Translations under genes and position numbers: made by a program
Notes under the pieces: model-generated
Told to the model about the DNA's origin: nothing
Database searches by the model: none
The model's input: only the letters and a program-made list of their open reading frames with translations
From: Flavobacterium sp.
GTDB lineage: Bacteria; Bacteroidota; Bacteroidia; Flavobacteriales; Flavobacteriaceae
Assembly (NCBI RefSeq): GCF_004295795.1
Contig: NZ_SEBR01000013.1
Location: forward strand, 102,273 to 166,272
Length of the DNA: 64,000 nt
Reading direction: 5' to 3'
In this document: piece by piece, positions 25,337 through 32,801 of the stretch
Numbering within the stretch: position 1 is the stretch's first letter
Layout of the letters: each line of letters starts with the position of its first letter

Positions 25337-27280
25337 ATGACACCACAGAAAATCCTTTTGCCAGCCGTGCAGAAAGCCGTAAGCGAGCTGTACCAAGTTG
25401 CCGTCGAACACTTTGAGTTCCAGGCTACGCGACGCGATTTCGAAGGTGACATCACGCTCGTGGTTTTCCCGCTTTTGAAGCACATCAAGGGAAATCCGGC
25501 GCAAATTGGCAATGCGATCGGGGAATATCTCCAGAACAATGTCGCCCAAGTCAAGGCGTTCAACGTCGTCCAGGGCTTTCTCAACCTCGTGATCGCCGAC
25601 GATTTTTACACCGATTTTTTCGCACGGGTAAAAGACGATCCCAAGTTCGGATTCGTTGACGCTTCCGCAGATGGAAAAGCCGTCATGGTCGAATATTCGT
25701 CGCCTAACACGAACAAGCCGCTTCACCTCGGACACGTCAGAAACAACTTGCTTGGCTATTCCGTGGCCGAAATTCTGAAAGCCGCCGGACACAAAGTCTA
25801 CAAAACCCAGATCATCAACGACCGAGGCATCCACATCTGCAAATCGATGGTCGCTTGGCAGAAATTCGGAAACGGTGAAACGCCCGAGACCGCCGGAGTG
25901 AAAGGCGATAAGCTCGTCGGGAAATATTACGTTGAATTTGAAAAGGATTTTCAATTAGAATATTCTGCTTGGCTTGAGACGCTAGATGGTAAAAAAGCCT
26001 TTCTCAAGGACAAACAAACTTCATTGGCGGAAAAGTTGGTTAATGAAGATGGAGAAGTCCATATTTTAGCCTTGGAGGATATCGATAATATAGCAAATTA
26101 TGAAATCGACTTTTCCGATGAAGGCGTCTTTAAACAATTTAGATCTAACTATAAAGACACTTATTTCAACCAAGTAAGTAAGTTAGGTGCGGAGGCAAAA
26201 GAAATGCTACGCGATTGGGAAGCCGGAAAACCCGAAGTCATCGCGCTTTGGGAAAAGATGAACCAATGGGTTTACACTGGATTCGGCGAGACTTATAAGA
26301 AAATGGGCGTCGATTTCGACAAATATTACTACGAATCGAACACCTACCTTTTGGGGAAAGAAGTCGTGCAGTTCGGACTTGAAAAAGGCATTTTCGAGAA
26401 AGATCCCGACGGTTCGGTCTGGATCGATCTCACAGACGACGGACTCGATCGCAAAATCGTGCTGCGCTCTGACGGAACGGCGGTTTACATGACGCAAGAC
26501 ATAGGAACGGCGATCCAGAGAACCAAGGATTTCCCGGACGTTGGCGGAATGGTTTACACCGTCGGAAACGAGCAGGATTACCACTTCAAGGTGTTGTTCC
26601 TGATCCTCAAAAAACTCGGTTTCGATTGGGCGGACAATTTGTTTCACTTGTCTTACGGAATGGTCGATCTGCCATCCGGAAAGATGAAAAGCCGCGAAGG
26701 AACGGTGGTCGACGCCGACGATTTGATGGACGACATGTCGGCGACAGCCAAGACAATCTCCGAAGAACTCGGCAAACTCGACGGCTATTCGGACGAAGAA
26801 AAAGCGCGCCTGTACGACATCATAGGACTTGGCGCCCTGAAATATTACATCCTCAAGGTCGATCCGAAAAAACGCATTTTGTTCAATCCCGAAGAATCGG
26901 TCGATTTCGCGGGAAATACCGGCCCGTTCATCCAATACACTTACGCGAGGATCCGTTCGATCCTGAGAAAGGCCGACTTCGATTTTTCTTCGGAAATAAA
27001 AGGGTACGACTTGCACGAAAAGGAGAAAGAGCTGTTGAAAATGGTGGCGACTTTCCCGTCGGTTATCCAGGATGCGGCCAACAATCACAGTCCGGCTTTG
27101 GTCGCGAATTTCACTTACGATCTCGTCAAGGAATACAATTCGTTCTACCAAACCGTCCCGATTTTGGGCGCTGAGGTCGAGTCTGAAAAAATCTTCCGCA
27201 CGCAACTTTCCAAAAAGGTCGCGGATATCGTCGAGGCGAGTTTCGGATTGCTTGGGATTTCGGTCCCGGAACGCATGTAA
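25337..27280 (+). CDS. argS: arginyl-tRNA synthetase with an unusual internal insertion
   Basis: 647 aa, about 50 longer than typical bacterial ArgRS of this group. Class I motifs are VEYSSPNTNKPLHLGHVRNN (HIGH-like HLGH, about residues 116-135) and MKSREGTVVDADDL (KMSK-equivalent, about 452-466). The C-terminal DALR-type anticodon-binding domain ends GLLGISVPERM. Between YYVEFEKDF (about residue 200) and EAKEMLRDWEAG (about 290) the protein has an acidic segment of about 80 residues where related enzymes have a short loop. The DNA there (about 25940-26200) is visibly AT-rich, 32-33% GC in two counted 60-bp lines against about 52% in a counted flank line. The frame is intact and all catalytic motifs are present. 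Confidence 0.96.
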   Translation: MTPQKILLPAVQKAVSELYQVAVEHFEFQATRRDFEGDITLVVFPLLKHIKGNPAQIGNAIGEYLQNNVAQVKAFNVVQGFLNLVIADDFYTDFFARVKDDPKFGFVDASADGKAVMVEYSSPNTNKPLHLGHVRNNLLGYSVAEILKAAGHKVYKTQIINDRGIHICKSMVAWQKFGNGETPETAGVKGDKLVGKYYVEFEKDFQLEYSAWLETLDGKKAFLKDKQTSLAEKLVNEDGEVHILALEDIDNIANYEIDFSDEGVFKQFRSNYKDTYFNQVSKLGAEAKEMLRDWEAGKPEVIALWEKMNQWVYTGFGETYKKMGVDFDKYYYESNTYLLGKEVVQFGLEKGIFEKDPDGSVWIDLTDDGLDRKIVLRSDGTAVYMTQDIGTAIQRTKDFPDVGGMVYTVGNEQDYHFKVLFLILKKLGFDWADNLFHLSYGMVDLPSGKMKSREGTVVDADDLMDDMSATAKTISEELGKLDGYSDEEKARLYDIIGLGALKYYILKVDPKKRILFNPEESVDFAGNTGPFIQYTYARIRSILRKADFDFSSEIKGYDLHEKEKELLKMVATFPSVIQDAANNHSPALVANFTYDLVKEYNSFYQTVPILGAEVESEKIFRTQLSKKVADIVEASFGLLGISVPERM

Positions 27281-27332
27281 CCAATTGATAATGCGTAATT
27301 AATAATGAATAGTTAATAATTAATAATTGGTT

Positions 27333-28817
27333 GTGGAGAATCCCAAATCCTATTTTTTCTCGTCGTTTCTGATCGTACTGCTTTCGGCGGTTTTCTTTTT
27401 GGGGATAAAGAGAGTGCTTCCGAACAAGATTTTTTCCGACAAAGCCGGAACGACCAAAAACGTGCTGATCGATTCGATGCTGATCGACGCCTTCGAGGCC
27501 GAAAAGAAACAAGCGGTCCTTGATTCGGCCAACGGAATCGACGGAAAAGCCGAAGCCGGGGAAGGCATGCCAAACCAGCCCGTGGTCTATTATCCGACAG
27601 ACGGCATCCAATTTCCCGAGGAAACGTTCGAGAAATACAAAGGCGACCAATACCTGATTCCGTTTTACGAGAAATTGTACCAACTTGAAACGACTGGAAA
27701 AGGCAATGTTCGCATCGCTTATTTTGGCGATTCGATGACTGACGGCGACATGATCGTTCAGGATTTCCGAACCAATATGCAGGAACAATTCGGTGGGCGA
27801 GGCGTCGGATTCGTTTCGATCACATCAGAATCTGCGGCTTCGCGAAATTCCATCAAGCACGAATATGGCGGCAACTGGAAAATGCAGTCGTACCTGAACA
27901 CGAAATGGCCAAAGCGTTCGTTCGGCGTGAACGGACACGTGTTTTTCGCCAATGATACGACCAAGACCGAATGGGTGAAATTCTCGTCGGGCAAAGGAAA
28001 ATTCAATCAGGAATTGGACAATCCGACAGTTTTCTTCGGAAGTTCGAACAATAAAAAAGGGATCGTCTACTATATTTCTGGCAAGGACACGATCCGCAAG
28101 AAAATGAGCACAGGCGCGACTTTGAACACGATCCAACTCGCTAACGGATCGATGAAAAGCATAAAAGTCAATTTCGCCAAAGCCGATTCGATTCCGGTTT
28201 ACGGACTCAATTTCGACGACGGAAAAGGCGTGCATGTCGACAATTTCTCGCAAAGAGGAAATTCGGGAATCCCGATTTCGAAGTTCAATCCGGGTTTGAT
28301 GAACGCTTTCCAGGAAAAACTCGGCTACGACCTGATCATTTTGCATTACGGGACAAACGTGTTGAACTACGGAACGCTCGACTACAAATGGTACGAGCGC
28401 GCCATGACCAGAACGGTCGAGAAAATCCACGAATGTTTTCCCGGCGCGGCTGTCCTGATCATTTCAACTGCCGACAAATCGACGAAATATGAAATGGAAA
28501 TGAAGACAGATTCTGCCGTCGTTCCGCTTTCGAAAGCCCAAAAACGCTATGCCTTGAACACACATTCGGGCTTCGTCAACCTGTTTGAGTTGATGGGCGG
28601 AAAAAATTCCATGGTCAAATGGGTCGAAGAAGAACCGCAATTGGCCGGAAAAGACTACACGCACCCGAATTTTAAAGGCGCAAAACGTTTCGCTACGTTA
28701 ATCTACGGACAAATGAAAAGCGGTTACGACCAATACAAAAGACTCAAAGCGAGCAAGAAACCGTCGGCGGCGGTCGATACTTTAAACAGAAAAAATGACT
28801 CTCTCGATGCGCGCTAG
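27333..28817 (+). CDS. SGNH/GDSL hydrolase-fold protein with N-terminal membrane anchor
   Basis: 494 aa from GTG at 27333 (TTG at 27327 is the alternative; no ATG is near). One N-terminal hydrophobic helix (about residues 6-26, SSFLIVLLSAVFFLGIKRVL) is followed by a linker. The SGNH domain begins near 125: IAYFGDSMTDGD holds the block I nucleophile Ser, LIILHYGTNVLNYG is block III, and DYTHPNFKGAKRF near the end supplies the Asp and His. Such proteins act as O-acetyl or acyl esterases, or as acyltransferases in partnership with an MBOAT. It is the first gene of a three-gene operon, overlapping the next gene by 23 bp. Confidence 0.88.
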   Translation: MENPKSYFFSSFLIVLLSAVFFLGIKRVLPNKIFSDKAGTTKNVLIDSMLIDAFEAEKKQAVLDSANGIDGKAEAGEGMPNQPVVYYPTDGIQFPEETFEKYKGDQYLIPFYEKLYQLETTGKGNVRIAYFGDSMTDGDMIVQDFRTNMQEQFGGRGVGFVSITSESAASRNSIKHEYGGNWKMQSYLNTKWPKRSFGVNGHVFFANDTTKTEWVKFSSGKGKFNQELDNPTVFFGSSNNKKGIVYYISGKDTIRKKMSTGATLNTIQLANGSMKSIKVNFAKADSIPVYGLNFDDGKGVHVDNFSQRGNSGIPISKFNPGLMNAFQEKLGYDLIILHYGTNVLNYGTLDYKWYERAMTRTVEKIHECFPGAAVLIISTADKSTKYEMEMKTDSAVVPLSKAQKRYALNTHSGFVNLFELMGGKNSMVKWVEEEPQLAGKDYTHPNFKGAKRFATLIYGQMKSGYDQYKRLKASKKPSAAVDTLNRKNDSLDAR

Positions 28818-30231
28818 TTTATTGATTATCATTTCGTTGTTCTCGATTTCGGCTTTTGCGCAAGTCAAAGATTCTGTCAAGGTCGAAACCGATTCGGCTT
28901 TAGTGGAACTCGACACGACCGAAGTCCCGATTCCCGATAACCATTTCGAGAATACGAACGCGATCACGACATTTTACCGCAAGTTGGCCGATCTCGAAAC
29001 CAATAAAAAGCGCAAAATCAACATCGTCATGATAGGCGATTCGCACATTCAGGCCGATTTGTTTTCGCACCGCACGCGACTCGACCTGCAAGCGGCTTTC
29101 GGCAACGGCGGACGCGGTTTCGTGTTCCCGCACAGGCTGGCCGGCACGAACGGCTCGTCTGACTACAAATTCACTTCGAACGCGAACTGGAAAGGCTGGC
29201 GCAACATCAATTCGGTGAATCCCGATTATCCGATCGGTCTCAGCGGAATCGGTCTGATCACGAATGCCAAGGATTTCGCGATCGAGTTCGATGCCAAAAC
29301 ACCTGATAACGAATTCAACCTGATTCGCGTAATCACACCGCAAAATCGTCCGTTGTTCGACGTGGCCACGGCCAAGAAAACGATCGTGATGGAATCTGAA
29401 ATTCCGAAGAAAATCACGCACAAGATCAAAAACGGCGAGGTTTTGGGCTCGATCGCCGACAAATACAACGTGTCGATTTCGGCTATCAAGAAAGCCAACG
29501 GCATGAAGAACGACAGGATTCGCGCGGGAAAAACGCTCAAGATTCCGACAAACGAGAAACAGCCCAAGAAAATCTATCGCTCCGAGTTTATTCCGTTGCA
29601 AATGCAGGAAGACGAGGTTTCCCACTATTACAGATCTGAAAATCCGCTTGGCGAAATTTATCTGATTCCATCTGAAGGCGCGTTCGACGTGGCTTTGAGT
29701 GGTGTCGTGATCGAGAATAACCTGCCAGGAATCGTCTTTCATTCGATTGGCGTGAACGGCGCGAAATTCTCCGATTACAGCAAATATCCCGCGTTTTTTG
29801 AGGAATTGAGAACGCTTGCGCCAGATTTGGTGATCTTGACACTTGGCACGAACGAATCTTTCGACAAGATGTCCGGAGACGACTACATCGGCCAAATGGA
29901 CAAATTCATCGCGAGCGTCAAAAAGAGCAATCCAACTGCCGACATCTTGGTTTTGACGCCACCGCCATCTTTGTTCAGAAGACGTTATCCGAATACGTTC
30001 GCGGCCGATTATGCCCAAAAAATCATAAATGGCGCGAACTCCAAAAATTACGCAGTCTGGGATTTGTATTCCCAACTTGGCGGACTTTACGGCGTCGGAA
30101 GAAACGCGAAAAAAGGAATTATCGGCGGCGACCGCGTGCATTATACGCACGAAGGTTATGCGAAAATGGGAAGTTTGTTTTCCGAAGCGATCCTAAAAGG
30201 GTTCAAGGATTTTAAAAAGGCGGCGAAATGA
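28795..30231 (+). CDS. exported SGNH/GDSL hydrolase with LysM domain
   Basis: 478 aa. Residues 1-22 form a signal peptide (MRASLLIIISLFSISAFAQ after a short lead). The SGNH nucleophile is in VMIGDSHIQADL (Ser about residue 83), block III is LTLGTNESFDK (about 350), and GGDRVHYTHEGYAKMG (about 444-459) carries the Asp/His. Between these, about residues 203-250, sits a LysM module (HKIKNGEVLGSIADKYN ... RAGKTLKIP) that would bind peptidoglycan-type glycans. An SGNH fold split around a LysM insertion is unusual. Its position between another SGNH gene and an MBOAT gene points to glycan O-acylation or deacylation in the periplasm. Confidence 0.9.
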   Translation: MTLSMRASLLIIISLFSISAFAQVKDSVKVETDSALVELDTTEVPIPDNHFENTNAITTFYRKLADLETNKKRKINIVMIGDSHIQADLFSHRTRLDLQAAFGNGGRGFVFPHRLAGTNGSSDYKFTSNANWKGWRNINSVNPDYPIGLSGIGLITNAKDFAIEFDAKTPDNEFNLIRVITPQNRPLFDVATAKKTIVMESEIPKKITHKIKNGEVLGSIADKYNVSISAIKKANGMKNDRIRAGKTLKIPTNEKQPKKIYRSEFIPLQMQEDEVSHYYRSENPLGEIYLIPSEGAFDVALSGVVIENNLPGIVFHSIGVNGAKFSDYSKYPAFFEELRTLAPDLVILTLGTNESFDKMSGDDYIGQMDKFIASVKKSNPTADILVLTPPPSLFRRRYPNTFAADYAQKIINGANSKNYAVWDLYSQLGGLYGVGRNAKKGIIGGDRVHYTHEGYAKMGSLFSEAILKGFKDFKKAAK

Positions 30232-31724
30232 TGAGTCTGATGGAAATCCAGCAATGGTTTTTGGACAACTGGGAAAGTTGGTTCCTGTTCAACAAAAAAG
30301 AACCGATTTTGTTCAACACGCCTTTATTTTTGGGCATGTTCCTTATTTTTTATCCGATTTACACGCTGACGTTGAAGTCGAAAACACATGCGTTGCGCAA
30401 CCTTTACGTGTTCGCTTTCTCACTGTTTTTCTACTACAAATCGAGTGGCGTTTACTTTTGTTTGCTACTGATTTCGGGCGTTACGGATTACAATCTCGCG
30501 AAATTGCTCTATCAGGAAACCCAACAGGCTTACCGCAAATTCTATCTGGTTTTGTCGGTCGTGCTCAACTTGGCTTTTCTTGGCTATTTCAAGTACACGA
30601 ATTTCCTGATCGACAACTATAACGGCATTTTTAGCGGAAACATCGCTTTCCACGACATTATTTTGCCGGTCGGAATCTCGTTCTACACTTTCCAGTCGAT
30701 GAGTTACATTATCGACATTTATCGAAAGGAATTGCAACCGACCAAGAACATCCTCGACTACATGTTTTTCGTGTCGTTCTTTCCGCAATTGGTCGCCGGC
30801 CCGATTGTTCGCGCCTCTGAATTCCTGCCTCAGATCTACAAGAAAATCACGCTTTCGAGAGAAGAAGTCAATTATGCTTTGTTCTTGATAATTGGCGGAT
30901 TGCTCAAGAAGACCGTCATTTCCGATTACATTTCCATCAACTTCGTCGACCGCGTTTTCGACCAACCGAACCTTTACACGCCGTTCGAAAACCTCATGGC
31001 GTCTTACGGCTACACGATCCAGATTTACTGCGACTTTTCGGGTTATTCCGATATGGCGATCGGGATCGCGATGTTGATGGGTTTCAGGCTTTCGACCAAC
31101 TTCCGAACACCTTACAAATCAGCTTCCGTAACCGAATTCTGGCGACGTTGGCACATCTCGCTCTCGACGTGGCTTCGCGATTACCTGTACATTTCCCTTG
31201 GCGGAAACCGGAAAGGCAAATTCCGCACGTATCTGAACCTTTTCCTGACGATGCTACTCGGCGGACTTTGGCACGGAGCGTCGTGGAAGTTCGTGATTTG
31301 GGGCTGTCTCCACGGACTGGCACTCGTCGTTGAACGCCTTTTCAAAGGCCGACTGAACCTTCCTAAGAACTTTTTCGTACACGCGATCCAAGTCGTCCTC
31401 ACGTTCCATTTCGTGGTTTTCTGTTGGATTTTCTTCCGCGCCAAAGATTTCGCGACGGCTTTCGAGGTGATCAAGAACATCGGTCTGGTACGCTTCAATC
31501 CAAACGACTGGCTTACGATATTGTCGGGTTACAGAAATGTTTTTATCGTGATGGCGATCGGTTATCTGTGGCATTTCCTTCCTTCTCGATGGATCGACTT
31601 CCTCAAATCGGCTTTCGACAAAATGCCGATTATAGGAAAAGCTTTTGTGCTCGCGCTCACTTATTGGGTCGTTTACGCGACGGCCACAAGCGGTCCGCAG
31701 CCGTTCATTTACTTCCAGTTCTAA
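30228..31724 (+). CDS. MBOAT-family membrane O-acyltransferase (AlgI/DltB/PatA-like)
   Basis: 498 aa, about ten or more membrane segments. The start ATG at 30228 overlaps the previous TGA stop. The family signatures are YCDFSGYSDMAIGIAMLMGF (about residues 267-286), FWRRWHISLSTWLRDYLYIS (about 304-323), and LLGGLWHGASWKFVIWGCLHG (about 343-363), whose histidines are the presumed catalytic pair. Proteins of this type move an acyl group from the cytoplasm across the membrane for glycan acylation. It is the last gene of the SGNH-SGNH/LysM-MBOAT operon and ends at the terminator at 31746. The acceptor, peptidoglycan or exopolysaccharide, is not fixed by the sequence. Confidence 0.95.
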   Translation: MMSLMEIQQWFLDNWESWFLFNKKEPILFNTPLFLGMFLIFYPIYTLTLKSKTHALRNLYVFAFSLFFYYKSSGVYFCLLLISGVTDYNLAKLLYQETQQAYRKFYLVLSVVLNLAFLGYFKYTNFLIDNYNGIFSGNIAFHDIILPVGISFYTFQSMSYIIDIYRKELQPTKNILDYMFFVSFFPQLVAGPIVRASEFLPQIYKKITLSREEVNYALFLIIGGLLKKTVISDYISINFVDRVFDQPNLYTPFENLMASYGYTIQIYCDFSGYSDMAIGIAMLMGFRLSTNFRTPYKSASVTEFWRRWHISLSTWLRDYLYISLGGNRKGKFRTYLNLFLTMLLGGLWHGASWKFVIWGCLHGLALVVERLFKGRLNLPKNFFVHAIQVVLTFHFVVFCWIFFRAKDFATAFEVIKNIGLVRFNPNDWLTILSGYRNVFIVMAIGYLWHFLPSRWIDFLKSAFDKMPIIGKAFVLALTYWVVYATATSGPQPFIYFQF

Positions 31725-31745
31725 AAAAATTCCGAATACATATAG

Positions 31746-31774
31746 AAGAGCTTTCAAGTTGGAAGCTCTTTTTT
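31746..31774 (+). terminator. intrinsic terminator of the SGNH/MBOAT operon
   Basis: AAGAGCTTTC pairs with GGAAGCTCTT (10 bp, one T-G pair) around AAGTT, followed by TTTT, 21 bp after the MBOAT stop. Confidence 0.9.
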
Positions 31775-31937
31775 ATTTGACTGAATTTGAATGGATTATG
31801 CAGATTTCTCGACTGTTTGAGCCTGTTGTCGCATTTCGCAACAATCCCTAAAATTTTGCCAAAACGTCACTTCGGATACACTTTTACTTTGAAAACGCCC
31901 GTTGTTTAGACAGGATTAACCTAAAAAACACAACACA

Positions 31938-32405
31938 ATGAAAAAAGGAATCTTTTCCATGCTTGCGGCGGCTTTGGTATTCGCGAGTTGCTCGGACGAC
32001 GACAGCGGAAACAACAGCAACGGAACGATCACGGCCCAAGCACTGACTAACACGGTAACAAACGGAAGCTGGCGCGTCACGCAATTCACCGAAGACGGCA
32101 TCGACGAAACGTCAGATTTCACGGGTTACAATTTCACATTCAACCCGAACAACACCGTTACTGCCACGAACGGTACGAACGAATACCAAGGCGTTTGGAC
32201 AGTAACAGCTGACGACGACGACGATGATGACAATCCGAACAACAATCCTGATTTCAATTTGGCTTTCGGTTCGCCCGACAGTTTTTCTGAACTCACCGAA
32301 GATTGGGATCCGATTGAACGCACGGGCAACAAAGTGCGTTTGCGTCACACAAGCGGAGGCGACGGCAGCACCGATTACCTCACTTTTGAACGAAATACCA
32401 ATTGA
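31938..32405 (+). CDS. small acidic lipoprotein, unknown function
   Basis: 155 aa. The signal peptide MKKGIFSMLAAALVFASC ends at a lipobox with Cys18, followed by the acidic surface-export-like SDDDSGN, a sequence compatible with the Bacteroidota lipoprotein export signal. The mature part begins NGSWRVTQFTEDGIDETSDF and has strand-rich sequence interrupted by an acidic run (DDDDDDDNPNNNP, about residues 95-107). This looks like a lipocalin-like or Ig-like small lipoprotein; I do not recognise a named family. A terminator follows at 32427. Confidence 0.75.
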   Translation: MKKGIFSMLAAALVFASCSDDDSGNNSNGTITAQALTNTVTNGSWRVTQFTEDGIDETSDFTGYNFTFNPNNTVTATNGTNEYQGVWTVTADDDDDDDNPNNNPDFNLAFGSPDSFSELTEDWDPIERTGNKVRLRHTSGGDGSTDYLTFERNTN

Positions 32406-32426
32406 TTTTGGAATGCTCTCTGAATG

Positions 32427-32455
32427 AAAAACCAGTCTTGAAGGCTGGTTTTTTT
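32427..32455 (+). terminator. intrinsic terminator after the lipoprotein gene
   Basis: AAAACCAG pairs with CTGGTTTT around TCTTGAAGG, with seven T residues ending the sequence; 21 bp after the stop codon. Confidence 0.85.
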
Positions 32456-32540
32456 ATGTCCGACGCTAATCTCAAGTGATTGTGAATTATGTCGTTGGTC
32501 GATTTATTAACAGTTAATTCTTATAATTTTCTTAATCATT

Positions 32541-32571
32541 TTTGCGAACGGATTTTTAAGTCGCATCTTTG
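32541..32571 (+). promoter_or_regulatory. promoter without a downstream gene
   Basis: TTTG at 32541-32544 and CATCTTTG at 32564-32571, spacer exactly 19 bp, match the Bacteroidota consensus except for the first base of the -7 box. No plus-strand gene follows. Confidence 0.55.
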
Positions 32572-32576
32572 ATTCA

Positions 32577-32630
32577 GTTAGTTAAGTAAATTTCATTACA
32601 GGAAGCCTTTCGGAAACGGAGGGCTTTTTT
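32577..32630 (+). ncRNA. candidate ~55-nt small RNA ended by an intrinsic terminator
   Basis: From the promoter at 32541 the expected transcript reaches AAGCCTTTC / GGAGGGCTT (9 bp with wobble pairs, 32603-32626) and TTTTTT to 32630. There is no start codon in it. Function unknown; it could equally be a relic of a lost gene. The rest of the gap (32631-32801) holds the inverted repeat at 32695 and nothing else. Confidence 0.35.
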
Positions 32631-32694
32631 GTTTCGTTACTCAGACCGTTTTCATATTTGATTTTTAGTGGAATCTGCGGGACTAGATTTTAAA

Positions 32695-32737
32695 GGCCAC
32701 GAATACACGAATTTTTGTCATTCGTGTATTCGTGGCC
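32695..32737. repeat. perfect 18-bp inverted repeat (hairpin)
   Basis: GGCCACGAATACACGAAT at 32695-32712 and its complement at 32720-32737 are separated by a 7-nt loop. No T-run follows. The word GCCACGAATTCACGAAT recurs near 38930 and 43101 as unpaired halves, so this is one of a small family in the window. Confidence 0.85.
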
Positions 32738-32801
32738 AAATAAGCCGGAAAGAAAACCAAGAATATTTGTTACAGATTTCAGATGATGGGCAATCCAAAA
32801 A

